From the NCBI GenBank assembly GCA_029570385.1, contig JAKPXD010000010.1, positions 1-64,000 on the forward strand: a stretch of DNA of 64,000 bases, written 5' to 3'. Below are positions 33,979-41,241 of this stretch, one piece after another; position 1 is the stretch's first letter; each line of letters starts with the position of its first letter. This stretch comes from a bacterium. GTDB lineage: Bacteria > Patescibacteriota > Patescibacteriia > Patescibacteriales > Patescibacteriaceae. The notes beneath the pieces were generated by a model that was given only the letters and a program-made list of their open reading frames with translations, was not told where the DNA came from and searched no databases. The translations under genes and the position numbers were made by a program.

Positions 33979-35923
33979 TCAAATTAAACAATTAGTGCCC
34001 GGATTAGTGGCTACGCCGGCGGAAGTTGGCGAAGCCTTGACGATGACTGGGCTGATGCAAGAAAGCTTAACTGCGGTCAACTACAATGGCCAAGCCGATA
34101 CCTTAATTGGTTTAGAAGTTCGTCAAAATAGAGCTGATTGTTTTTCGGTTTTAGGCATCGCCCGCGAAGTGGCGGCTTATTTCAATTTGGCATTAAAATT
34201 GCCCGACCTTAAACCATGGTCGCCGACTAATTTTATTTTGCCAATTCGGATTGACACTGATCAAGTTCGCCGTGTTCGGGCAGTTAAGTTATCAGGAGCC
34301 GTTGCCAAGCCATCACCGCAATGGTTAGTTGATTACCTTAGTCTATATGAAATTAAGACTGTTAATCTAGCCGTTGATTTATCCAATTATGTCATGATAC
34401 TGACCGGCTATGCTTCGCATTTAATTGACTATGATCGACTAGATGGCGATGTTGTTTGGTCAGTTAACGATCGAGCTGTTAAAGTTACGACTTTAGATGG
34501 CAGTCAGATTGATTTAACTGGCGGCGAACTGTTAATTAGTGATCGTCGAGAAATTATTGCTTTAGCCGGTATTGTTGGTACTGATTACGCCGCCATCAAG
34601 CCGGAAACGACTAATATTTTACTAGAGATGGCGGCTTATAATCCCAGTTTAGTGCGGCAAAATTCGCGCCGTTTGCATATTGTCACCGAGGCTAGTAATA
34701 AGTTAGAAAAAGATTTGAGTTTAGCTAACCTAGATTACGCCTTTGATTTGTTAGTTAATTTATTGGTTGACCAAATTGGTGTTCAGGTCGCCAGCCAATT
34801 ATTTGAATATTATCCTCAACCGACTCAACCGCTGGTTATTAAATTTGATCCGCAATTAGCGGCTCAGATGGGCGGTGTTGAGATTAGTTCACAGCAAAGT
34901 CAGCAAATATTACAGCAACTTGGTTTTGTTATTGACAACAAAAATAATCCATGGCTAGTAACCGTACCAGATTGGCGGACTGACTTGGAGATGGCTCAAG
35001 ATTTGGTAGAAGAAGTTTTACGGTTATATCGTTTTGATAAAATTCCAGCTATTTTACCCGCCCTGACCGTTACTCCAGAAATTACTTTGCCGTTGACCAA
35101 AGCTAAAGAACAGTGGCGAGATTGGCTAGTGGCTCAGGGCTGGGATGAGGTTTTGTCGTGGACGATGGTTACTAGAGCTAACAATCAAGAGGCCAATTAT
35201 TTGCCGTGGTCAATAGCCAGCACCCAGAATGCCATCAATGAAGATTATCCTGATTTGCGGCAGACAATTCTGGCTAGTTTAATTCAACAAGCGCGTGAAT
35301 ATCTTAAAAAACAGGTGCCGGATTTACAAATTTTTGAAATTGGTAAAGTTTTTGGTCAAGTCGGTGATGACTATCAAGAAGCTGAACACCTTGGTTGGCT
35401 ATTAGCCGGTCAAGATACGGTGGTGGAGCAATTGCGTCAGACAGTTGCCGGTTTTTTGGGTTGGGCTGGAGCCAAGCAGATAACTTGGTCTCAATTAGAT
35501 AATATTCCGCCAGCCGGCAATCCTTACGCCGCTTGGCAGATTCAGCTGGCCGGTCAGTCTCTGGGTATTTTATGTCAACTGATTGATGATTATAACGGAC
35601 AAACTATGGTTGCCGCTGAGATTGATGCTAATCAATTAATCAATCATTTAATTAATGTCGGCAATTTTCCAGCCACCGTGGAGTTAACTCAGAAATTAAT
35701 TAGTTTGGATGCCAATTTAGAATTAGACAATCGTCAAGCGTTGGACGCTGAACTAGCCGATATCACGGCTAAGGTCGGTTATGAAGGTTTGTGGAGCTTA
35801 TCAGTAGTGGATGAATTTGCTCTGCCTAACGGCCGTTATCGCTATACGGTGCGGGCGGTCTATAAGGAATTAGACGATCAGTCGGCTAAAAAATTACATT
35901 TACAAGTTTTTGGTTTAAATTAG
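33962..35923 (+). CDS. pheT: Phenylalanyl-tRNA synthetase beta subunit without the EMAPII-like OB domain
   Basis: The 653-residue subunit is shorter than the usual ~790-800. After the B1 start (MKILYSQIKQLVPGLVATPAEV...) it runs directly into VRQNRADCFSVLGIAREVAAYF. Residues that normally form the ~110-residue tRNA-binding OB-fold (B2) insert between these two parts are absent. The B3/B4 editing region, B5 (IKFDPQLAAQMGG... VTVPDWRTDLEMAQDLVEEV) and the catalytic-like core are present. The C-terminal FDX-ACB anticodon domain follows (NFPATVELTQKLISLDANLEL). Start is ATG 33962 inside pheS. Confidence 0.93.
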   Translation: MKILYSQIKQLVPGLVATPAEVGEALTMTGLMQESLTAVNYNGQADTLIGLEVRQNRADCFSVLGIAREVAAYFNLALKLPDLKPWSPTNFILPIRIDTDQVRRVRAVKLSGAVAKPSPQWLVDYLSLYEIKTVNLAVDLSNYVMILTGYASHLIDYDRLDGDVVWSVNDRAVKVTTLDGSQIDLTGGELLISDRREIIALAGIVGTDYAAIKPETTNILLEMAAYNPSLVRQNSRRLHIVTEASNKLEKDLSLANLDYAFDLLVNLLVDQIGVQVASQLFEYYPQPTQPLVIKFDPQLAAQMGGVEISSQQSQQILQQLGFVIDNKNNPWLVTVPDWRTDLEMAQDLVEEVLRLYRFDKIPAILPALTVTPEITLPLTKAKEQWRDWLVAQGWDEVLSWTMVTRANNQEANYLPWSIASTQNAINEDYPDLRQTILASLIQQAREYLKKQVPDLQIFEIGKVFGQVGDDYQEAEHLGWLLAGQDTVVEQLRQTVAGFLGWAGAKQITWSQLDNIPPAGNPYAAWQIQLAGQSLGILCQLIDDYNGQTMVAAEIDANQLINHLINVGNFPATVELTQKLISLDANLELDNRQALDAELADITAKVGYEGLWSLSVVDEFALPNGRYRYTVRAVYKELDDQSAKKLHLQVFGLN

Positions 35924-35936
35924 CCAATATTAATTT

Positions 35937-36365
35937 ATGGGTTTATTACGATTAGCGCGGCGGATTATTGATTGGGCCTTTAAACAGTTCTATTCACCAC
36001 AATTTGTGCGTTATTTTATTGTTGGCTGCAGCGCGGTGTTGCTAGATATGGCAACGCTTTATTGGCTGAAAACAATTATCGGCTTGACTGCTGTTTGGTC
36101 AATTGTTATTAATCAATTGGCTATGTGTTCTTATGTTTTTTTACTAAACAAATATTGGGTCTTTGCTTCATCAGGCGCTTTTGCCCGTCAGGCGGTTCGT
36201 TATTTTTCATTGGCAGCCGCTAACTATCTGATTGCCATTTTTTGGATGTGGCTATTTAATGAACAGTTTGGTTTTAATTATCTATTAGTCCGATTAGTTA
36301 ATATTGCCTTATCAACCGTTTGGAATTTTTTGCTTTATCGGTTTTTTGTTTATGTTAAAAAATGA
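35937..36365 (+). CDS. GtrA-like flippase-family membrane protein
   Basis: 142 residues with four predicted membrane helices (about 24-42, 50-68, 84-104, 112-132). The N-terminal pattern QFVRYFIVGCSAVLLDMATLYWL and the LNKYWVF motif are typical of GtrA proteins, which move or help move undecaprenyl-linked sugars across the membrane. It starts 13 nt after pheT but its job fits the surface-polysaccharide genes further downstream. No terminator is seen between it and pheT. Confidence 0.88.
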   Translation: MGLLRLARRIIDWAFKQFYSPQFVRYFIVGCSAVLLDMATLYWLKTIIGLTAVWSIVINQLAMCSYVFLLNKYWVFASSGAFARQAVRYFSLAAANYLIAIFWMWLFNEQFGFNYLLVRLVNIALSTVWNFLLYRFFVYVKK

Positions 36366-36390
36366 TTAATAATAGCTAGTCCAATTTTGA

Positions 36391-36419
36391 TTGACAGCTA
36401 GTCATAGGCGTGCTATGAT
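36391..36419 (+). promoter_or_regulatory. Strong promoter of the KH-domain gene
   Basis: TTGACA (36391-36396), 17-bp spacer, TATGAT (36414-36419) with an extended TGC. One mismatch to the sigma-70 consensus. About 51 nt before the ATG at 36470. Confidence 0.8.
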
Positions 36420-36469
36420 TTTGGCATAATGTTAGGTAGTTTAGCCTAATCTTAAGTAAAGTAAAAAGT

Positions 36470-36805
36470 ATGGAGCTTCATGACAAAGAGTTTTTAGAGT
36501 ATGTTGTCAAGGCCATCGTCGGCAATCCGGAAGATGTTTCCGTTGACCGCACTGTTGACGAAATGGGCGTCCTGTTGACCTTAAAAATTAATCCGGCCGA
36601 CATGGGCTATGTTATTGGTCGTCGCGGCCAGACTGCGCAGGCTATCCGCACTTTATTAAAGATTGTCGGCGCCAAAAATAGCGCCCGGGTTAACCTGAAG
36701 ATTTATGATCCGAATGGCGGCCAGCGTCCGCATCGGGAGTTTCATCAGGAAAAACCAGTCGAGGAAAAGATTGACACTTCTTCAGTAGAAGATTTAGCCA
36801 TCTAG
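36470..36805 (+). CDS. khpA: KH-domain RNA-binding protein (KhpA-like)
   Basis: 111 residues: a single KH domain (about 5-80) with the GxxG loop VIGRRGQTAQAIRTLL and the preceding LKINPADMGY. The family (KhpA, YlqC) binds RNA together with KhpB and affects cell size and division. A polar tail of ~30 residues (GQRPHREFHQEKPVEEK) extends past the usual ~75-80 residues. It has its own strong promoter and terminator, so it is a single-gene unit, directly upstream of trmD as in many bacteria. Confidence 0.88.
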   Translation: MELHDKEFLEYVVKAIVGNPEDVSVDRTVDEMGVLLTLKINPADMGYVIGRRGQTAQAIRTLLKIVGAKNSARVNLKIYDPNGGQRPHREFHQEKPVEEKIDTSSVEDLAI

Positions 36806-36820
36806 TATCTGTACTCATAA

Positions 36821-36851
36821 CAAAAAGACCAGAATAATTCTGGTCTTTTTG
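36821..36851 (+). terminator. Terminator after the KH-domain gene
   Basis: CAAAAAGACCAGAA (36821-36834), loop TAA, TTCTGGTCTTTTTG (36838-36851). A perfect 14-bp stem ending in T run. Confidence 0.92.
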
Positions 36852-36856
36852 TTTTA

Positions 36857-36865
36857 TGCTATAAT
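36857..36865 (+). promoter_or_regulatory. Extended -10 element for trmD
   Basis: TGC followed directly by TATAAT (36860-36865), 8 nt before the trmD ATG at 36873, so the mRNA would be nearly leaderless. No convincing -35 is seen because the terminator hairpin occupies that region. Confidence 0.5.
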
Positions 36866-36872
36866 AGTGCAT

Positions 36873-37532
36873 ATGTTATTCCAAATTATTACAGTTTTGC
36901 CCGAGGCTTTTGGTTATTTAGAGCAATCAATTATTGGTCGCGGCCAACAGCAGGGCCATTTTCAAGTAAAAATTCATGATTTGCGAAATTGGTCGCTTAA
37001 TCAACAGCGGCGAGTTGATGATACGCCCTATGGCGGTGGTCCGGGTATGGTGATGCAAGTTGAGCCGATTGCTCAAGTGCTGAAAGCTATTAAAACTAAA
37101 CATAAACACAAAAAAATAGTTCTGCTATCGGCTAAAGGTAAAACATGGACCCAAGCGCGAGCTCGTCAGTATAGTAAATTAGATGAGGTGGTGCTGATTT
37201 GCGGTCGCTATGAAGGGGTGGATGAACGAGTTAATAATTTAATTGATGAAGAAATCTCTATCGGTAATTATGTCCTAACCGGCGGCGAGCTGGGGGCGAT
37301 GATTATACTTGATTCCATCGCTCGCCTTTTGCCCGGCGTTTTAGGTAATGCCGATAGTCTGCTCCAAGAATCTCATAGTCGGGTTGGTCAATTAGAATAT
37401 CCGCAGTATACTAAGCCTGAAGTTGTTAATTTAGCTGGCATAGATTATGCTGTGCCCGAGATTTTACTGTCGGGCAATCACCAAGAGATTGCTAAATGGC
37501 GTCAGGCGCAGATGAAAAGAATAAAAAAATAG
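36873..37532 (+). CDS. trmD: tRNA (guanine-N1)-methyltransferase
   Basis: Methylates G37 next to the anticodon, preventing frameshifting. The 219-residue SPOUT protein begins MLFQIITVLPEAFGYLEQSI and has YGGGPGMVMQVEPI, the SAM-binding knot CGRYEGVDERV, and IGNYVLTGGELGAMIILDSIARLLPGVLG. The ATG at 36873 is preferred because it aligns with the family start; an upstream in-frame TTG would overlap the terminator. Length is slightly short of the usual ~230-250. Confidence 0.95.
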   Translation: MLFQIITVLPEAFGYLEQSIIGRGQQQGHFQVKIHDLRNWSLNQQRRVDDTPYGGGPGMVMQVEPIAQVLKAIKTKHKHKKIVLLSAKGKTWTQARARQYSKLDEVVLICGRYEGVDERVNNLIDEEISIGNYVLTGGELGAMIILDSIARLLPGVLGNADSLLQESHSRVGQLEYPQYTKPEVVNLAGIDYAVPEILLSGNHQEIAKWRQAQMKRIKK

Positions 37533-37560
37533 AGCAGATGCCGTATGGCAGAGCTGCTCT
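37531..37560. terminator. Terminator between trmD and the HD-domain gene
   Basis: AGAGCAG (37531-37537) pairs with CTGCTCT (37554-37560), with an inner TGCC/GGCA pairing. On the minus strand it is followed by a run of seven T after one A, so it should end the HD-domain transcript well; on the plus strand the T run is weaker (TTGTTT). Confidence 0.7.
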
Positions 37561-37577
37561 TTGTTTCTAAATTGTTG

Positions 37578-38738
37578 TTAGGTGGCCAGCATATCATGCA
37601 GGCCACTGCCTAGTATTGGTAGGTTTTTGGGGAGTTGAGCAATCCGCTCGTCTCCCAATTCCTGGCGCATAAAGCGGATTTGCGCCCGAGTGTGTTCTCG
37701 GGCCAGGTTGAGCCCTTTTAGCCAGGCAGTTTTTAGGGGCTCGTCCAGGTTCATAAGGTTATACATGACGACCTTAGCTTCGTTGAGGCCGTCAAAATAG
37801 GTTACTTTTTCCACCAGCCATTTTTCCACGGCCAGTTGGTAGCTTTCACCACCGGTGTTGCCGGTGATGAATCTATTATAAATCTCATTAATTATATCCA
37901 TCAGCCAAGGGGCGTAAGTTGTTAACACCCGGCGGACATCGCCGTAGTGATAACGGTTCAGCTGACTATGTGTCAGTTGGTTGTTAGCCAAGGCGGTAAA
38001 ATGCCGCAGGGCTGATCCGGTTGGGAATTGCCCGTCGACATATTTGATCACCCCTAGCTGATTAATGAAGACGTAGTTGATGACGTCCCAGATATTAATC
38101 AAATATCGGCCTACGAAGAAGCCACTGACACAGTCAGCCTGGTCAATGGCCTTGGTGACATCGCTAGCCACCAGGACCTCTCCGTTGGGAGCTAGTGTCG
38201 GATAGGGAGCCAGCTTATATTCTTGACCACCGACTAACACTGTTCTGTCCTCAGTGTAGAAGGTGTGAGCGGCGGCACTAAAGACGGCCATGCCGGCCGC
38301 ATAAGGATTTTTGGCCGTGAAGCCGATATGTCTAAGGCATAGCCTTAGTAAATATCCGCCAATATCGGCATGGCCGATATTGTTTTTTTCGGCACAGTTA
38401 TAGGTGCCGACCGCTAGGTCATGGGTCAGTCCAGCGATTGCCGCCGCCAAGGCATCGTCGGGATGCATTGGGGTGCCGGGCAGCATAATTAGGGTGTTTA
38501 AAACATCCCTAATAATATGTCCACGGCCATGAGCGGCCGTGAAGTTTGAGGAAAACCCACAATCCTTATACCAGTTTAGTATTTCTGGTAGCCATTGCTT
38601 GAAATCTTGCAATGGGCCTTGAGAAACTGGGTTGGTTGGTTTTCTATTACAAAGTCGGGGAAGATCACTTTGGATCTTCTGGACAAACTGGATGACCTCC
38701 AGTTTGAACTGGTCATCGCTAAAAAAGATTTGTTTCAT
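37578..38738 (-). CDS. HD-domain phosphohydrolase-like protein of unknown substrate
   Basis: 386 residues with HD-superfamily residues: HGRGHIIRDV near residue 90, the HD pair in GLTHDLAVG (near 128), AAHTFYTEDR and later SDVTKAIDQAD. These suggest a metal-dependent phosphohydrolase, but no subfamily is recognised. The gene is unlike its neighbours. It has a strong Shine-Dalgarno (AAGGAG 7 nt before ATG) where almost no other gene does, its own consensus promoter, and more C/G-ending codons (many ATC, CTG, GTC). A tandem 10-mer lies in its leader. Recent acquisition is possible (inference). It stands alone between two terminator-like structures. Confidence 0.7.
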   Translation of the reverse strand: MKQIFFSDDQFKLEVIQFVQKIQSDLPRLCNRKPTNPVSQGPLQDFKQWLPEILNWYKDCGFSSNFTAAHGRGHIIRDVLNTLIMLPGTPMHPDDALAAAIAGLTHDLAVGTYNCAEKNNIGHADIGGYLLRLCLRHIGFTAKNPYAAGMAVFSAAAHTFYTEDRTVLVGGQEYKLAPYPTLAPNGEVLVASDVTKAIDQADCVSGFFVGRYLINIWDVINYVFINQLGVIKYVDGQFPTGSALRHFTALANNQLTHSQLNRYHYGDVRRVLTTYAPWLMDIINEIYNRFITGNTGGESYQLAVEKWLVEKVTYFDGLNEAKVVMYNLMNLDEPLKTAWLKGLNLAREHTRAQIRFMRQELGDERIAQLPKNLPILGSGLHDMLAT

Positions 38739-38759
38739 TTTTTTCTCCTTTTTTCAATT

Positions 38760-38779
38760 GTTTATGTGCGTTTATGTGC
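38760..38779 (-). repeat. Tandem 10-bp repeat in the leader of the HD-domain gene
   Basis: GTTTATGTGC occurs twice in a row on the plus strand (GCACATAAAC on the transcribed strand), 22 nt upstream of the start codon and downstream of the promoter. Could be a regulator- or RNA-binding site; no known operator is recognised. Confidence 0.6.
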
Positions 38780-38805
38780 TTTGTTTAGTATTAACCAGAC
38801 CCACC

Positions 38806-38834
38806 ATTAAAACACACAGGATTATAGTTGTCAA
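38806..38834 (-). promoter_or_regulatory. Promoter of the HD-domain gene
   Basis: On the minus strand TTGACA (38834-38829), 17-bp spacer, TTTAAT (38811-38806). Leader of about 60 nt before ATG 38738. Confidence 0.65.
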
Positions 38835-38838
38835 TTTT

Positions 38839-38873
38839 AAATAGCCTCTCTAGATATACCAGAAAGGCTATTT
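38839..38873. terminator. Inverted repeat downstream of tRNA-Leu, possible terminator
   Basis: AAATAGCCT (38839-38847) and AGGCTATTT (38865-38873) with a 17-nt loop. It lies 7 nt past the 3' end of tRNA-Leu. The T tail is weak on both strands, so termination is uncertain. Confidence 0.4.
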
Positions 38874-38879
38874 TGCCTG

Positions 38880-38963
38880 TACCTCGGGAGAGGCTCGAAC
38901 TCTCATGAGATCACTCCCACACGATTTTGAGTCGTGCGCGTCTACCAGTTCCGCCACCGAGGC
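38880..38963 (-). tRNA. tRNA-Leu (anticodon CAA)
   Basis: 84-nt cloverleaf on the minus strand. Acceptor GCCTCGG pairs with CCGAGGT (G1-U72, as in E. coli tRNA-Leu). The anticodon stem CACGA/TCGTG holds loop CTCAAAA, anticodon CAA, reading UUG. It has a long class II variable arm and T-arm loop TTCGAGC. Discriminator A73; CCA is not encoded. Confidence 0.95.
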
Positions 38964-38973
38964 AACGAAAGCT

Positions 38974-39002
38974 ATTATAGGTTAGCTGATAAAAATTGTC
39001 AA
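38974..39002 (-). promoter_or_regulatory. Consensus promoter of tRNA-Leu
   Basis: On the minus strand TTGACA (39002-38997), 17-bp spacer, TATAAT (38979-38974): a perfect sigma-70 consensus. Its -35 overlaps the -35 of the opposing parA promoter. Confidence 0.85.
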
Positions 39003-39024
39003 AAAATTGGCAATCAGTTATACT
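38996..39024 (+). promoter_or_regulatory. parAB promoter
   Basis: TTGTCA (38996-39001), 17-bp spacer, TATACT (39019-39024). About 25 nt before the parA ATG. The two opposed promoters here share the bases TTGTCAA. Confidence 0.7.
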
Positions 39025-39049
39025 AAAGCAGTAATCATAGCTAGCCATC

Positions 39050-39808
39050 ATGACTAAAATAATCGCTATTGTCAATCAGAAGGGCGGTGTTGGTAAAACA
39101 ACGACCGCTGTTAATTTGGCGGCCTATTTAGCTCAGGCCAAACGCCGTGTACTACTAATTGATATTGATCCGCAGGCTAATGCCACCTCTGGCTCCGGTC
39201 TGATTTCAGCTAGCCAAGCTACCGGTCTTTATGAAGCTTTGGTTGGCCAGCAAACTATGGCTGATATTATTATTGATTCGCCGGCCGGTTATCGGGTCGC
39301 GCCAGCCACCATCAACTTAGCTGGCGCCGGTGTTGAATTGGTTAATCTGCCGGAGCGAGAATTTCGTTTGGCCAAAGTCGTGGACGAAGTGCGGACTGAT
39401 TTTGATTATATTATTATTGACGGTCCGCCGTCATTGGGCTTGTTAACCATCAACAGCTTGGTCGCTGCCAGTCATGTGTTAATTCCGGTTCAAGCTGAAT
39501 ATTATGCTCTGGAAGGATTAAAACAATTATTAGATACCATCAATTTAATCCAAACTCATATTAAGCCCAATTTGGGAATTTTGGGAGCAGTGATAACGAT
39601 GTATGATCAGCGTAATCGTCTGGCCCGGGCCGTAGTAAAAGAATTGGAGCAGTTTTTCCCTAATCGGGTCTTTAAAAGTATTATACCGCGGAATGTTCGT
39701 TTAGCTGAAGCCCCTAGTTATGGTCAAACAATTGTTGAATATGATCGTCATTCCAGTGGTAGTCAAGCTTATCAGGCCTTGGCCAAAGAAATTTTAGCTT
39801 TAGAATAA
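39050..39808 (+). CDS. parA: Chromosome-partitioning ATPase ParA/Soj
   Basis: 252 residues beginning MTKIIAIVNQKGGVGKTTTA, the deviant Walker A motif with the signature lysine (KGGVGKTT). LIDIDPQANATSGSG follows, with a Walker B region DYIIIDGPPSLGLL. The product moves ParB-bound origin regions apart. It is followed 15 nt later by parB. The N-terminus lacks the extra helix-turn-helix domain of plasmid ParA proteins, which fits a chromosomal Soj type. Confidence 0.95.
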   Translation: MTKIIAIVNQKGGVGKTTTAVNLAAYLAQAKRRVLLIDIDPQANATSGSGLISASQATGLYEALVGQQTMADIIIDSPAGYRVAPATINLAGAGVELVNLPEREFRLAKVVDEVRTDFDYIIIDGPPSLGLLTINSLVAASHVLIPVQAEYYALEGLKQLLDTINLIQTHIKPNLGILGAVITMYDQRNRLARAVVKELEQFFPNRVFKSIIPRNVRLAEAPSYGQTIVEYDRHSSGSQAYQALAKEILALE

Positions 39809-39823
39809 TTTTATTATAACGAT

Positions 39824-40669
39824 ATGCCAGCAGGTTTAGGCAAGGGTTTGGGTTCATTGTTAGCGGCTAATCCATTAGTTGAACCGATGGACAGTGAACG
39901 CATCGTCAATTTAGCGCCGGATTTGATTCAAGTTAATCGCCAGCAGCCGCGGCACGATTTTAATCAAGAAAGTTTGCAAGAGCTAGCTGATTCTATTAAA
40001 GAATGCGGTATTTTGCAGCCGTTGATTGTGGCTAAAACAACGGCCGGCTATGAATTGATTGCCGGCGAACGGCGTCTGCGAGCTGCCAAATTAATCGGTT
40101 TAAAAACAGTGCCAGCGATGGTCCGCTCGGTTGATGAACAACAGAAATTAGCCTTGGCTTTAGTGGAAAATATTCAGCGAGAGAATTTAAGTCCGTTAGA
40201 AGAGGCGACGGCTTATCGACGGTTATTAGACGAATTTCAATTAACTCAAGACGAGTTGGCTAGCCGAGTGGGTAAACCGCGTTCAACTATTACTAATTTA
40301 CTGCGTTTACTTAATTTGCCGGTTTCGGCCCAACAAGCGCTGCGTTCAGGCCAAATTAATTTAGGCCAGGCGAAAGTTTTGGCGGGAGTTGATCCGGCTA
40401 AGCAAGATCAGGCTTTGCGTGAAATGACCGCTAAACCGATTACGGTGGCTGACTCCGTTAAAGTAGCGCGCATTTTTAATTCTCGGACTCAATCTAAGAC
40501 AACACCGACAGCGAAGGATGTATATAATGATAAAGGTAAAGAATTCTTATTACGGGAATTTTTTCAAACTAAGGTTAAAATTACGCGCCAAGCCCGTGGT
40601 GGCCAAATAATTATTAGCTTTGATAGCGATGACCAATTGTCAGCGCTTATGAACAAGATTCGCCGCTAA
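39824..40669 (+). CDS. parB: Chromosome-partitioning protein ParB/Spo0J
   Basis: 281 residues. The N-terminus MPAGLGKGLGSLL is the ParA-activating peptide. The CTP-binding ParB domain has LIAGERRLRAAKLIGLKTVPAMV (GERR motif) and ENIQRENLSPLEEA. The helix-turn-helix domain follows (LTQDELASRVGKPRSTITNLLRLL), then a C-terminal dimerisation region. No canonical parS (TGTTTCACGTGAAACA) was spotted nearby by eye. Confidence 0.95.
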   Translation: MPAGLGKGLGSLLAANPLVEPMDSERIVNLAPDLIQVNRQQPRHDFNQESLQELADSIKECGILQPLIVAKTTAGYELIAGERRLRAAKLIGLKTVPAMVRSVDEQQKLALALVENIQRENLSPLEEATAYRRLLDEFQLTQDELASRVGKPRSTITNLLRLLNLPVSAQQALRSGQINLGQAKVLAGVDPAKQDQALREMTAKPITVADSVKVARIFNSRTQSKTTPTAKDVYNDKGKEFLLREFFQTKVKITRQARGGQIIISFDSDDQLSALMNKIRR

Positions 40670-40718
40670 CTGTTGGCTTTCCAGCGACCATTATTAATAA
40701 TGATTAAGTTGTTTTTTA

Positions 40719-41240
40719 TTATAAATCAGAAGCTCGATAAAGATAATAAGGAACGCTACCGACCGGTCGCAGTTTTCGTTGTGGTTGGTAGCCAGCTAAA
40801 GGCCAGTCGCCGATTACAATTTTAGTGGCCGGTGATAGCTGACTCTTAAATTTTTTAATTAATTGGGGATAGATTTTAGGCAGTAAAAAGACATAGACAG
40901 CATCAGCATCATCCAGTCGGTAATGCCAAAGATTAGCCCAGCGGATGGTAACATTAGCTTGCCGTCTCGTCTTCCAAGCGGCCGCCAGGGCCAGTAGCGG
41001 CGATATCTCAAGGCCGATTAAGCGGCTGTCTGGATTTTTTCGGGCTAAATAAGCCAATAAATGGCCATGGCCGCAGCCGATTTCATAAAATATTTGTCCA
41101 GGCTGTAAATCTAATAATTGATTGATTGCTGCCCAATCGCGTTGTCTGGTGGGCACCCACGGTGCCGCTGACCAAGCTCCGGTGGCCAAACTCAATAATA
41201 TTAAGCTGCTGACAATGGTTAGCCCGGTTAAGAGATCCAT
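40719..41240 (-). CDS. Class I SAM-dependent methyltransferase-like membrane-anchored protein
   Basis: 173 residues: one N-terminal membrane helix (about 1-22, LLTGLTIVSSLILLSLATGAWS), then a short Rossmann methyltransferase domain. Motif I is FYEIGCGHGHLLAYLAR, followed by GLEISPLLAL and the motif IV/V region DADAVYVFLLPKIYPQL. Substrate is unknown. It is the second gene of a two-gene unit: its ATG lies 1 nt after the phosphoesterase stop. It converges on parB. Confidence 0.78.
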   Translation of the reverse strand: MDLLTGLTIVSSLILLSLATGAWSAAPWVPTRQRDWAAINQLLDLQPGQIFYEIGCGHGHLLAYLARKNPDSRLIGLEISPLLALAAAWKTRRQANVTIRWANLWHYRLDDADAVYVFLLPKIYPQLIKKFKSQLSPATKIVIGDWPLAGYQPQRKLRPVGSVPYYLYRASDL

Positions 41241-41241
41241 A

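Noticed and set aside
38816-38834. TATAAT two bases after TTGACA on the minus strand upstream of the HD-domain gene
   Set aside because: Spacing too short for one promoter; the 17-bp spaced TTTAAT is better, and no -35 fits the TATAAT.
39050-40720. parS site near parAB
   Set aside because: No match to TGTTTCACGTGAAACA seen. The palindrome CATTATTAATAATG (40689-40702) after parB is AT-rich and unlike parS.
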